From the NCBI GenBank assembly GCA_028023455.1, contig JAQFVV010006270.1:5482834-5546833 (forward strand): a stretch of 64,000 nucleotides of DNA. Reading direction: 5' to 3'. The DNA comes from Epiperipatus broadwayi. Taxonomy: Eukaryota; Onychophora; Udeonychophora; Euonychophora; Peripatidae. Below the pieces are notes generated by a model, which saw nothing but the letters and a program-made list of their open reading frames with translations, searched no databases and was not told the DNA's origin. Made by a program: the position numbers and the translations under genes. Shown piece by piece: positions 25,262 through 36,520 of the stretch (positions are counted from its first letter, which is position 1; each line of letters starts with the position of its first letter).

Positions 25262-26520
25262 ACAATAGTGTCATTGGTTGTATTTATTGTTTGGACTATT
25301 TCCATCATCTAATATGAGTAGTGAATGGCTTTAGAAAAATTTGGCTTTATTTAAATATTCCAAATACATTCAACTGTTAGTAATAGCACATTAAACGGTT
25401 TAGTATATGCACGACATTTCAAGAGGTGTTCTCCCCTCTTCTTCATGTGCTACTGGCCTAACCAATAACAGTACTAGCATGGGAATCGAACTTGGACTCT
25501 TAGATTCTTGAGTATTGAATTTTAAGGTAAAGCTCTAAGAGCCAACCTGCTAAAGACAACTGTCAGTAGAAATTTCATATACTTATCTATGAGGTTTCTT
25601 CTGATTTCTCCACTTCTTCTTTTTAAGAGCAAAGTTGATTAGTGGTTTCCATATATTATGTATAGTCACACTAGGTTGACTTATAGGATTGTTTGCCATT
25701 GTCATTTAAGCAACTTCTTTAAATTTTCTTCTGTGTACCTTTTCATCTCTATCCAATAATTTTATGTTTTCCCAATTGAACATATAGTTCATTGGTACAT
25801 ACATGGTCTACTACCTTAGATATATCTGCTTTTTCTCTTCTAATCATCAGTTTGTATTCTTACAAGCCCTTTTCAATGACTGATCTGCCCAATATATGTT
25901 CCTCAACATTTACGTAGCATCATAGATGCAGTTTTTTCTTTTCAGCATTTCAAGTTTAGGCTTTGTAGATGTTACAATTTCTCTTAGTGTGATATAGCTC
26001 TGGAAGGCTGTACTAATGTTTTGCTGAGTATAGATTTTTCATAATTTGTCTGCTATTTATGGTATGTATGGGTACACTACAATACCAATAATTGTTTTTT
26101 CTTTTGGTTGTTCTTTTTGTTTTCTATTTAAGATTTTTTTAATAACAGCTGATGGATAATCATTTTTTCATAACAGTTTGTTCTATATAGATCTTTTATT
26201 TTTCCAATTCGCTAGTTTCTGAAAATGTCTTTTGCTCTGTTCCATAGTGATATTATAATTCCATGTTTTATGTTTCTGGTGTGATTGGATGTGTAGGCTA
26301 AGTATTTTCTTGTATGTGTAGGTTTTTGGTAAACTGTAGTTTGATTTTGCCATGAGGGAGTCTTGTCACAAGAACATCTAAGAATGCCAATTTTAGTTCG
26401 TTCTGATTTTATTGTGAATTTAATCAAAGGGGATATGTTGTTGATGTGTTTTCAGAAAGTTTCTAATGGTGCTTCACCATGTGGCTATACAACAAATGTA
26501 TCGTCCACATAATGAAGCAG
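25262..26520 (-). mobile_element. Penelope-like element, minus copy
   Basis: The minus-strand frame 26427-26212 contains VYQKPTHTRKYLAYTSNHTR followed by KHGIIISLWNRA. This is the conserved segment C-terminal to the reverse transcriptase in Penelope-like elements (VYRKPTHT..YL..SNHP type). Downstream on the same strand are a degraded GIY-YIG endonuclease (about 25880-25930), then a tRNA-like block (25460-25550) and a CATGAAG..GAAA hammerhead-like motif (25405-25450). Stops and frameshifts throughout. It lies head to head with the following copy. Confidence 0.75.
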
Positions 26521-27175
26521 CAATTTGGAAAAAGAAAAGATTTATATAGAACAAACTCTTATGAAAAATGGTTATCCAACAGCTGTTATTAAGAAAACCT
26601 TAAATAGACAACAAAAAGAACCATCAAAAGAAAAAAACAATTATTGGTATACTATTGTACCTATATATATTAAAAATAGCAGACAAATTAAAGAAAATCT
26701 GCAATCACTATAACATCAGAACAAACTTCCAGAGCTATATCACACTGAGGAATTCTAACATCTACAAAGCCTAAACTTGAAATGCTGAAAAGAAAAAAAA
26801 CTGCATCTATGAAATATCATGTGAATGTGGAAGAACATATTGGTGAGACCAGTTATCCCATTGAAAAGTGCTTGCAAGAAGATGATTAGAAGAGAGAAAA
26901 CAGATGTGTTTAAGGTAGTAGACTATGTATGTACCAATGAACATATGTTCAATTGGGAAAATAATAAAAAATATTGGATAGAGAAGAAAAGATATGAAGA
27001 AGAAAATTTAAAGGAGCTGCTCACATGACAATGGCAAACAATCCCATAAGTCAATCTAGTGTGTCTATACATAATGTATGGAAACCACTGATCAATTCTG
27101 CTCTTGAGAAGAAAAAGTAGAGAAATCAGGAGGAACCTTATAGATAAGTATATGAAATTTCTACTGACTGTTGCC

Positions 27176-27265
27176 TTTGGCGGGATGTCTCAGTTGGTTA
27201 GCGCAATACTTTAAAATACAGTACTCAAGAATCTAGGAGTCCAGATTCAATTCCCATGCTAGTAC
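27176..27265 (+). repeat. tRNA-like block in Penelope 3' region
   Basis: TGTCTCAGTTGGTTAGCGCA resembles an A box and AGATTCAATTCCCAT a B box, with an intervening AGTACTCAAGAATCTAGGAG. The same block is present, better preserved at the B box (GTTCGATTCCC), in the minus copy at 25460-25550. It is therefore part of the element or was captured before duplication. Confidence 0.6.
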
Positions 27266-27283
27266 TGTCATTGTTCAGGCTAG

Positions 27284-27335
27284 GAACACGTGAAGAAGAG
27301 GGGAGAATAATACATCTCGAAACATTGTGCATATA
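27284..27335 (+). ncRNA. Degenerate hammerhead-like motif of Penelope copy
   Basis: GTGAAGAAGAGGGGAG...CTCGAAAC. The mirror copy near 25410-25450 has a clean 6-bp stem AAGAGG/CCTCTT between TGA(A)GA and GAAA. Position 3 of the core is not C in either copy, so cleavage is unlikely. Confidence 0.4.
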
Positions 27336-27639
27336 CTAACCTGTGTGATATTACTAACAGTTGAATGTATTTGGAATATTTAGATAAAGTTAAATTTTTC
27401 TAAAGACATTCAATACTCAGATTATGGAAATAGTTCATACAATAAATACAACTGAAACACCATCATCACAAACCTTCAGGAAAACACAATACTGTCATGT
27501 TAAAATTTGTTGAAATTGCTGTTGTTTTCAAATTGAAAGAATAATCACTATGGTTCACATTTTCTTAAACAGTAATCAATTTCTTGTTGGAGAAGTTGAT
27601 CTTATAATTATCTAAAATTGATTATCATCAAAGTGAAAA

Positions 27640-27775
27640 CCCTCCTGTTTTAGTGAAATGGTAGAGAATTGGACTCTGGAGCCCAAGATTCATGGATTGT
27701 AGCTTCATCTCTGTCACTCTCATTTGCCCAAACTTTTTTATGAACTCCTAAGCAATAAAAATATTCAATTATTAT
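27640..27775 (+). repeat. tRNA-like SINE relic
   Basis: GTGAAATGGTAGAGAATTGG is A-box-like and AGCTTCATCTCTG a decayed B box. It ends TATGAACTCCTAAGCAATAAA, the same tail as the tandem units at 5 kb. Confidence 0.55.
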
Positions 27776-27805
27776 TTTTTAGCAAAATGAAACAAGTACA
27801 CTAGA

Positions 27806-28175
27806 TATTTTTTAAATATAGGGATTTGAACTTAGGATTTTCAGTCTATATTTATCTTCACTCCCTCACATAACCACATACATGTGAAAAAGATACTTGG
27901 TCCCCAATATACATATATCATGTAGAGCCAGCACTCATCAGTTAGACTAGCTCATAATCTCCCAAACATACACATTCAATGATCGGCTTATATTAAGATA
28001 GCAATTCCTTAAATGGACAGGCTTCAATCTTCTCATCTCTCCAACAATTCAATCTTCTCATCTCTCCAACAATTCAATCATCTATTTCATTGAAAATCAA
28101 TGATAGAATGATCAAAGCTCTCATGGATTTGATATTGTAGCTATACCCATGTAAACATTATGTCATTCTAACCCT
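27806..28175 (-). mobile_element. Hammerhead-bearing repeat, copy 2 (degraded)
   Basis: Minus-strand copy starting with the tRNA-like end AAATATAGGGATTTGAACTT. The core CTGATGA lies at 27941-27935 on the minus strand, but the GAAA element has changed to GATA and stem II is broken, so it should be inactive. A 29-bp tandem duplication (TTCAATCTTCTCATCTCTCC) lies at 28023-28080. Confidence 0.65.
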
Positions 28176-28214
28176 TTATATTATTGGACTATTACATATC
28201 CATTTGTATTAATA

Positions 28215-28505
28215 GGAGAAGGATGAGCTGGACTTATACTTTTTACAGCAGTTTCATGAGAAGTATTTTGTGGTTTGAAATAAGCTAAAGGGGTAAAAAT
28301 GCATGGAAATTGTTTATGTCACCTAGATTTTGCATATTACGTGGTGTTATTGCAAATAATCCTTCAGAGCTTCAGAAAATATTGCAAGTTATTGAATGAA
28401 TTCAAGAAAGTAGGACTGAAGACAAGTACTAAAATGATTAAAATAATGTTCAATAGCGTTTCTCAGGATGAGATGGAGGTGTTGAAAGTATTAATATTAA
28501 CCAGG
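28215..28505 (+). pseudogene. RTE-type LINE reverse transcriptase fragment
   Basis: LFTAV..EVFCGLK near 28247-28280, then CHLDFAYYVVL around 28317-28350, FKKVGLKTSTKMIKIMFNS near 28400-28460. These match the RT block of the intact-looking minus LINE at 57.4-58.2 kb. The catalytic FADD has become FAYY, and stops lie between the parts. A dead internal fragment without 5' or 3' ends. Confidence 0.75.
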
Positions 28506-31163
28506 TAACTATGGTATACTATTTAAACAACATTCTTATTATTAACATTTAGCATCAATTTATAAATTTGTTGTGATCAATTTCAGAGAAAAATATAGAC
28601 AGGTGAATAAATATATAGATTTTGGAAATAGTTCAATGGATCATGAAAGTTTACTTGAAGAGAATCAATATTATTATTAAGTATTATACATTTTAATCTC
28701 TGTTATTACAATCACCATAGCAACACCTATTATAAAATTAAGTGTTTTATATTTCGTATATGTTTGTCCATAAATTAGTTATAAAAAAATATTAATTATT
28801 ATTTAAAAACATGTAAAAATATTTATATTCATTAAAATGTATTAAAATTATAATAGGAATTTTTTATTTTGGTTTAAATGGAAAAATAATATTGAACTTA
28901 TAAAACAGGATTTCATTTTCACTGTATCCAATTTTTAAATCTCCATTTCACTTACTAATTGGAGGCAAAATTTTCTTGAACAAATTTTTCATCATTGAGT
29001 GAAATTTGAACAATTTCCAATAGTCATTGTGACAATAGTAACCTCATCAAGAGTATTTTATAAATAGAAGGAAGATGCTGTAATTTGAGTTCTTGTAATT
29101 TTATCATTGCCAGAACAGACACGTTTAGATCTGTCTTTGAAAATTTATTAAATTTTATTGTTTAAGTGATGAATTTATCAGAATATGGAAGAATAAAATG
29201 TTTAACTATCTGCCCGTTCAGTTGGGGCAGCTTTCTGGTGAAGTTCCTGGGGAAATGGCAAGAATATGAAAGAAAGAAAAACCCATCAAAATGCAATATA
29301 TTTCATGTCAGCTATATAAAGATATTCTGCGGTTAAAATCTAGAATTTCACCTATTTATTTGTGATGAATATAAACCCCATTGTGTGTCCATGGATATCA
29401 TATTTCAGATCAAGGAATTTTACAAGATTGATTAACTCAATTTATGTGAGATATTAAGCAATTTAAATTTCATTTCTTAATCTGGACAGAAAAAGTTAGC
29501 ATCTGTTATTCTTCACTTGATTATAATTAGATTGTGTCATTAAATAAATTCTCTTTGCACATTATTGTCAATGAAAAAGGAAAATTAAAACCAGTGATAT
29601 GTGATTTTGTATCGAATAAGTACTTATCATTTTAAATGCTTGGATACATTTATATGTTTAAAAGAAAATATCGGAATTTAGACACGGAAATAATTGGATT
29701 CAAATCCACGAATGTTATTATCCATGTTTAAAAAAAAAAAACATCTCTACGCCTTAGGATCAGAAATAAAGAACCAGAAGCTATGATGGATCCATGGATA
29801 GTGAGTGAAAATGGACAGACGTTCACTTAGATGGTATAATTTCTATGCATATATTTTTTATTTTTTGCTAAAAGAAGAGGAGAGTTTACAATTTATTTTA
29901 AAAAACATAAGTAACTAATATATATATATGATGGAATTCATGCAATGAAAAGGTCAGAGTGATTCATTTTTGTTCTTGTTATTTAAACTCTTATTTGATT
30001 AAGACCTGATGTTTTCAAATATTTAATTTTTTTATATGTTCAAGATTTAACTTGGAGATTCAGATAGAAAAGGGTTTAAGTATAACAGATTTTTTTTTAT
30101 GTTTGTTTAATTATTTAGAGATTACATTAATGAATAAATAGAGGTCAATTTTTATTTCTTTTTTTTTTTTATCATGGTATATGCTATTTAAAATCTCCCC
30201 TTCCATTATATATATATATAGTATTATTGTCTTGCAACACATTTTTTTGGAGTTCCATACACTAGATTTTTTTTTTTATTATTGACTTTAGTTTAATGCA
30301 AACATCGATTGTTTGTTCTGTTATATTTTTGGTATTACTGTTATAAATTTTTATTATAAACCGATAAATTTAGAGTTGATTTAAAAATCCGGTGAGTCTG
30401 TCTGATTATTTCTTTTGAATGTATAAGATAATTTTGGTACTTAAGGTTTGATCCAAGCTCAAACCCATTTTGGTAAGTGAAATACAATTATATATATGTA
30501 TATATTTTATACATCATTTTAAAATCCGATTACATATAAATTTTATATTTGTTACTGCATTTAAATATTTGTTTACTTATCTAAGTCAATATTATTAGTA
30601 GAAATAATTTCATTCACTCAGAGTTGATTATTTATTTGTTTATCTTGTCTGGCTACAAAAATCTTAATAGATTTTTATTTTATCATTAGTCAGAATGATC
30701 TGTCTTAATTACCTTCTTAAATTTCTTTGAGGTGGAGATCATAAATTTTACGAACTGAATATTATCTTTGGCTTGGATAACTGCCAGTTATCATCATATA
30801 TAGTTTAATTGTTATAAAATCCATTTTTCTAATCCGATTGATTGGAGATTTAAGCAGATAAATAATATCCATGATTTTAAGTCAGTAAATATCCAATAGA
30901 AACCTACGGTATATTTTATATAGTGATTGGGCACTGTAAAATGTGAAATTATCTAATAGAATTTATTGATAATAAATTCTTGTGGAGTGTTTCATTTTAG
31001 AATACAATTGAAGCAATAATTGCATGTCAATCTAATGTAGGGTATGAATAAAATGGTTATATTTAACGTTTTATTAAAATAGATATAAAACTGAGCAAAG
31101 ATTTATTTCATTTAAACATAAATATTATGTAGTTTAGAAAACGTTCTCAAAATGTAATTATCA
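28506..31163. other. AT-rich sequence, possible gypsy integrase trace
   Basis: Near 29380-29470 the + strand reads HGYHISDQGILQD before a stop. This recalls the SDQG motif of Ty3/gypsy integrases, but no other conserved block was recognised, so the call is weak. Nothing else identified. Confidence 0.3.
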
Positions 31164-31177
31164 TTATTTAGAAACTA

Positions 31178-31554
31178 AGGCAAAACTCTTTTCTCCATGC
31201 AGTAGTGCCACCCTGTGCTAACCAGAGTAATCAATAGATGCCAGAAGGCTTGTGCATAAAATCCAATATCCCCATACTAGTTTCTGGCTTGTGGCCATCA
31301 TCAGTGAGGAGCCTTGGATCTGAGAGCACTGCACCTAGATCTTAGGATCTAATGCAACCCTCCACAAGCCAGAAACTAGTCTGGGGATATTGGATGAGTA
31401 GGCACTAGATAGGGATTTTATGCACAAGCCTTCTGGCATCTATTGATTACTCTGGTTAGCACAGGGTGGCACTACTGCATGGAGAAAAGAGTTTTGCCTT
31501 TGTTTACAACAATTATGTGCTAGTATAAGATGGTGATCATGTGATGTTTAGTGG
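31178..31554 (+). mobile_element. Palindromic SINE-like family A, full-length copy 2
   Basis: Flanked by an exact 14-bp duplication TTATTTAGAAACTA at 31164-31177 and 31555-31568. The arms pair from GGCAAAACTCTTTTCTCCAT at the left to its complement ending at 31499. The tail ends GTGATCATGTGATGTTTAGTGG. The right side of the hairpin centre is shortened relative to copy 1. Non-coding. Confidence 0.85.
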
Positions 31555-31568
31555 TTATTTAGAAACTA

Positions 31569-32609
31569 GTTGATTTAAATAGGATATCATTAAATATTAA
31601 AGTAAATTTGCATTACTATAAATAATTTTAGATTAGTAAAGTATGTTGGAATTTAATTATTTATAGATTCAAATTTAGTTTTATTCAATTATCAACCTAA
31701 TAGATGTCTTAATCATACATCATTGTTTAGGGCGATGATGTATGGGTTAGCTACTTATTGCAGTTTATTTTGGAATTGTGAATAGATTTGTTGATGTCTG
31801 AGGCGATGATCTTGTTTGCTTTATTTCATTTTAAATATAATCTGATTAAATTACATTTTAATAGAGATTGTTAGTATTTTATAATAGTGTAGTGGACAAT
31901 TTAAATAATTATATATGAGAAATATTGTTATTGCTTGGTGTGATCAATAGCGGAGCTAGATAATTCTACACAGGTTCTAACAGAGTTACTATTTGTTTAT
32001 GCATGTTTTTGCTCTGTGATAAAGAATATAAATCTTAAGGATATCTTTTTATGATGAATGTTGACTGAACAAATGTAGAGAGGTAGTGAGATAGAAAATC
32101 CATTATTATTGTGACAAAGTAGCTACCCAATCCTAGCCGATGATCATGTACAAGTGGCAATTATTACAAAATGCCAAACCAACTTTAAGGCATTTATAAA
32201 ATGACATTCCACATTTAGGCTAGGTCTATATTATTATGAATGACATCTCAATTCTGAGGTATAGTAAAGTTTTTTTATATTATCATCCCATATCGAAATC
32301 AGTATTTCATCACAAAATGGTGACCAATGATTGGACTATGTTTTATTGAGGTGGGATTGATCATCTCCCCAGCATCATTAATGTGTTATCATATTACAAT
32401 ATATGTAACATGCTGTTTCATATATATAGTATGCATATATGAATTAAGATAAACCAAAGAAATTTTATTTAATATATTTAATAATCATATACAGCTTTGA
32501 GAAATGGCATACTGTAAAATTTATTTGTAAATTTTACTTTTTTTAAAAAAAAAACCACATGATTGCAATATTGTGCTCAGAGAAGGACAAATGGTTGCTA
32601 AAATATGAA
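31569..32609. other. AT-rich sequence, nothing recognised
   Basis: No gene or classifiable repeat was found in this kilobase. Confidence 0.4.
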
Positions 32610-33775
32610 AATTTTGAATAAAATTTTTATTAGTCATTCATTAGATTAAAGATTCTTTATTTAATGAATAATATGTCTGTAGTGTAATTTTCAGTACACC
32701 ACTCACATGCAAGGTAGAAAGACGTTTTTCCATCTACTTTAACACCGTGTAGAAGAATGCAGTCATAAACATATGACCAAAGATATGTAGGAAAGATGTA
32801 CGATTCCCAATATGAACATTTCATGCTAAATCAGCTTTCATCATTTGACCCAAATGACATTCTCTTACACATATTTTTATCATTGTTCAGTATATATAGA
32901 TGGGTAATTACTACAGTTTAATTGATGTGTCAAACTTACTGCCCTCACAATTTTGACACTAACCCCTTAATGGAAGTATATTAATAATTTTTATTAGTCA
33001 TTCCTTAAGCTAGAGATTATCCATTTAATGAATATTTCTGTAGTGTAATTTTCACTACACCATTCTCATCCAAGATAGGGGCTGCTTTCTATCCACTTTT
33101 AACATCTTGTGGAGAGGTGTAATCATAAACATATGACCAAAAGATATATGGAAAAGTTTTATGATCCACAAAATGCACATTTCATACTATACCAGCACTC
33201 ATCAGTTGGCCCATATCGCAATTCTTTTATACATTTCTTTATCATTGTTCGGTAAACATAGATGGGGAATTACTACAATTTAATTGATGTGTCGAATTTA
33301 TTGACCTCACAACTTTAAAACAAATCACTTTGGAAGTTTTTAAATAAATTTTTATTGGCCATTCATTAGATTAGAGATTATTTATTTAATGAATAATATT
33401 TCTGTAGAATTGTGTAGTAAAAATTACACTACTGAAATATTGTTCATTAAGTGGATAATCTCTAGTCTAATGATTGGCTAATAAGAATTATTAATATACT
33501 TTCAATGTGGTCATGTCAAAGTTGTGAGGCCAGTAACTTTGACACATCAATTAAACTGTAGTATTTTCCTATCTATGTATACTGAAAAATGATAAAAATA
33601 TGTGTAAGAGATTGTGATTTGGGGCAACTGATGAGTTCTGGTTTAGCATGGAATGTTTATCTAGGGAATTATACATCTTTTTTTTATATGTCTTTAGTCA
33701 TATGTGTATGATTGCACCACAAAAATATTATTCCTTAATGGTTTTTGTTTGTTTGTTTACATTTTTTTTGGATAG
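32610..33775. repeat. Direct and inverted array of hammerhead-family units
   Basis: Two ~375-bp units lie head to tail on the minus strand (about 32610-32985 and 32985-33345). A partial third begins at 33345 and meets an inverted unit at about 33425-33775. The shared start is TTTTTATTAGTCATTCATTAGATTA, and each unit carries a hammerhead-like core: minus strand near 32820-32845 (CTGATGA reduced to ATGATGA), minus strand 33180-33205 (CTGATGA at 33205-33199 and GAAA intact), and + strand at 33628-33634 with GGAA in place of GAAA. They share the core and flanks with the 37.4-kb family but have different termini. Confidence 0.65.
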
Positions 33776-34109
33776 TGTATAAGTGAAGTCATATAGTTAG
33801 ATGCAGTGTCATTTGTGGCTCTACTGTATATCTTTAAAGTGGTTACTAGCTCTTGGATGCATCTCAAAAATCTAGAATATTAATTAAATTGTATGAATTT
33901 AGTACTTTCATTTACAGGACTACTCTGATAATTGTGTGTGTTCTATAAACATTATGTGTATGGCGTTATCATATCTTTTATGCTATTTTTTCTCAAGATA
34001 TTAGTTATTACATGAACTAAAATTACTTACTTGATCCAAGTCAGTTTTGACCTTTGTTCTTATGTTGTCTGTAGTCCATCTCAACCACACATTTATTTAT
34101 ATATATATA

Positions 34110-34600
34110 TATATAATAAAGGACTTGAACTCAGACTTTTAAGTTCCCCACAGCTATCCAATTCATCTTATAAAACTGACACATATGAAAAAGACAAATG
34201 GTCTCCAATATCCATATTTCATGCTGAACCAGCAGTCATCAGTTGGTCAAGATTACCATCTCCAAACATATATATATATACATTCACTACTCAGTTTATA
34301 TTAAGATAGCAAATCTTCAAACTTTAATGAACAAGATTTAATCTTCTCCAATTCTTCAGCCATACATATTATTGAAAATCTGAGGATGGAATGCTCAAAG
34401 CCCTTGATGATACCAATATTATTGTCATACCCATGTTGACCTTAAGTTAATCTGACCCCTCATACATAGGACCATAATATGTCCATTTAATTATACAGAA
34501 GAGAGATGGGCTACAGGCTAAATATGTAATATTTAAAAGAGGGATTAGATAGCTGTGGGGAGTTTGAAAGTCTGAGTCCAAGTCCCTTATAATTGTTACA
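34110..34600 (-). mobile_element. Hammerhead-bearing repeat, copy with inverted tRNA-like ends
   Basis: Minus-strand copy. Near one end GGACTTGAACTCAGACTTTT is followed by CCCCACAGCTATC; the other end, near 34545-34595, carries the inverted counterpart GATAGCTGTGGGGAGTTTGA and GAGTCCAAGTCCC. The B-box-like GAGTTCAAGTCC is seen on the minus strand. The body shares TTGCTATCTTAATATAAACT with the 37.4-kb copy. Confidence 0.7.
34200..34256 (-). ncRNA. Hammerhead ribozyme motif
   Basis: On the minus strand CTGATGA (34242-34236), stem II TGCTG/CAGCA with loop GTT, then GAAA (34220-34217). Inner stem I is ACCAA with TTGGA, one mismatch. The core residues are intact. Confidence 0.6.
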
Positions 34601-34640
34601 TTAAGTTAGTATAGACAATATATATATTTAAATATTATAT

Positions 34641-35702
34641 ACACCTGGGTCTCGTTTTATGTGGTGGATAGGTTCCTCAGAAAATGCGCACAAAAGAAAT
34701 CACATAAAAATATACTTAACTTACCTTGAAAAATGCGGGATACAATACTGTAATTTTCAAAAATTGCATTAAAGCAAAGCAACAATGGAAAATTACTTTA
34801 AAATTCGCATTCAAAAAAATAAGGAAATAAAATATGACCAATAAAAAATTTCAAATTTGAAAAAAAATTGATACAAGGCGAACTTTTTTTACTTTTTTTA
34901 TTAACTACAGTATTTAATTTTATTCAAAACAATATATTTTTATGTGTAATTTACAGTATTTTACATTTTTTCATACATGTACAGTATTTTAATTATTAAT
35001 TTAATCATTATCGTTATTTGATGATATGCAAGTTCGTTTGTGAACTAGTAAGACATCAGAAAGAACTTAGACTTATGATAATAAAAAGACACCTACTAAC
35101 CGCTGTTGGGCAAAATTTAATTAAAACTAACAATTAAAAATTAAATTCTTATTTTTGTCTTTAATTTTTTAATTTTCAATTCCGTTTAAAAATCAAATTT
35201 CATTGTTTCTCATTACATTAATTTCAGATCACGTTACTCACCTTTTAAAAATAAACTTGCAGACACTAAATGATTAATTGATTACATACTTAAGAATAAG
35301 ATTTAAAATGCAAAAACAACAACATGCATAGTATACACATCTATAACATTTGAACAGATTTTCATTATAATCTTGTAAAATTTAATGTGTGTATATAAAA
35401 TGGCGAAATCCTGATTTTAAGTGATTTATTAACTTCTTTACAGTACTATTATAAAGCGCTGAAAATATTGAAATTATTGGATGGAGGTCAAGCTCCGATG
35501 GTGCGCTGTTGCTTTAAATATATGACATGTGAGTGCATGAAATTTATAATATTTAAAGTGGTAGCGCATTGTCAGAGCTCGACTTCTGATCTAATAATTT
35601 TTATCACGTAAAAGAAAACTGCATACAGATATTAAGAAGAAACATGAATCGCATAACTTCAAAATCGCATTAAAAAAATCTGCATAAAACAAGACCCAGA
35701 TG
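34641..35702. mobile_element. 1.06-kb TIR element, copy 1
   Basis: Starts ACACCTGGGTCTCGTTTTAT and ends with the inverted ATAAAACAAGACCCAGATGT. An inner inverted pair around 35480-35590 (CAAGCTCCGATGGTGCGCTG with AGCGCATTGTCAGAGCTCGA) makes a second hairpin. No coding capacity. It is homologous in reverse orientation to 41905-42974. Probably a non-autonomous DNA transposon in intergenic or intronic DNA upstream of the first recognised NELF exon. Confidence 0.75.
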
Positions 35703-36150
35703 TATATATGCAATTGTATGTTTTACATTTCTGAATTCAACCTCTTACACTGAACTAGAATCCAAGATAATGATTACAGAATGTAATTATTTATAGGATG
35801 AAAGTAAAATGGCATCAGTCTTTTTAGATGCTAAAAAATGACAATATAAGATTTATCAAATTGTCTAGAAAATAAAATACCCTGAAACCTTGCCTTTGGT
35901 GGTTCAATGATATAATCATTATCAATTAATCTTTCACACATTTTGCCATTAAGAGGGATAATCTATGTATCTTCTTGTCTATGATATATTTTGTTATCAC
36001 TGATTTTTTATCTATTTATACAGTTAAATATTTATTGAATTGTTTTATAAAATGTAATAAGAATATTTTAAGCTTTGTTTGCATCATCTTACACATTTAT
36101 ATTGGAAAGAAATATAATTATTACAGTTGAAATGAATATTCTTTTTTTAG
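35703..36150. other. Intron sequence before first recognised NELF-C/D exon
   Basis: No other feature seen. The stretch ends in a T-rich tract and TTTTTAG acceptor immediately before 36151. Confidence 0.6.
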
Positions 36151-36303
36151 TTGATATCAGATGCTGGTTTTCAAGGTGAAATTACTAGTATTTCCACTGC
36201 TGCTCAACAAATAGAAGTCTTTTCCAGAGTCCTTAGAACATCTATTACAAGTTTTTTGGAAGGAGGGGAAGAAGCCTTGGAAAAGAATCTTACAGAATTT
36301 GTT
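36151..36303 (+). CDS. NELFCD: NELF-C/D (TH1-like) exon, first one found in the window
   Basis: NELF-C/D is a subunit of the negative elongation factor complex, which with DSIF pauses RNA polymerase II in the nucleus soon after initiation. This exon encodes 51 residues in phase 0, from [13 protein letters not shown] through [13 protein letters not shown] to EKNLTEFV. These correspond closely to the conserved middle of animal NELF-C/D (about residue 160 of a ~590-residue protein). The acceptor is TTTTTTTAG and the donor GTAAGT. The exon encoding the N-terminal quarter was not recognised in the 36 kb upstream, so the preceding intron is very long or those exons are short and diverged. Confidence 0.93.
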
Positions 36304-36389
36304 GTAAGTTTCAACTTCATACTTTCTTATTAATTATTAATAAGTATTAAATATTATTATTTACATTTATATATTTTTTTTATCTTTAG

Positions 36390-36520
36390 AAAATGGTTTG
36401 TCATGGCGAACATACTTATTTATATAGTCAAACACTTTTGAAACTTTTATCCCAAGAAACAAAAGGCGGTGCAAATATTCGTCGATTATCACAGGAAGTT
36501 CACAAATGTGCTAAACTAAA
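36390..36520 (+). CDS. NELFCD: NELF-C/D exon
   Basis: 131 bp starting after TATCTTTAG: phase 0 in, two bases of a split Lys codon out. It encodes [20 protein letters not shown] to [10 protein letters not shown], with the family-typical [10 protein letters not shown]. The intron before it is only 86 bp, in sharp contrast with all the others. The donor is GTAATA, weaker than consensus. The reading frame joins the next recognised exon by completing the Lys codon. Confidence 0.93.

Larger units (their letters stand above)
26524..27477 (+). mobile_element. Penelope-like element, plus copy (5' truncated)
   Basis: Mirror image of about 25262-26213. The frame from 26525 encodes a linker with LMKNGYP and TIVPIYIKN segments. 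Near 26800-26870 a GIY-YIG core reads YEISCECGRTY then IGETSYPIEK after a 1-base frameshift. Near 27030-27115 comes VWKPLI, matching the region after the endonuclease in Penelope elements. A tRNA-like block and a hammerhead-like motif follow. Broken by frameshifts and not functional. Confidence 0.75.

Noticed and set aside
29140-29480. Ty3/gypsy integrase fragment
   Set aside because: Only an ISDQG-like motif was seen; no second block supports it, so it is kept only as a weak note.
1-36150. Search for the N-terminal NELF-C/D exons
   Set aside because: No segment matching the conserved region before the [11 protein letters not shown] motif was recognised by eye; short exons may have been missed, so absence is not proven.
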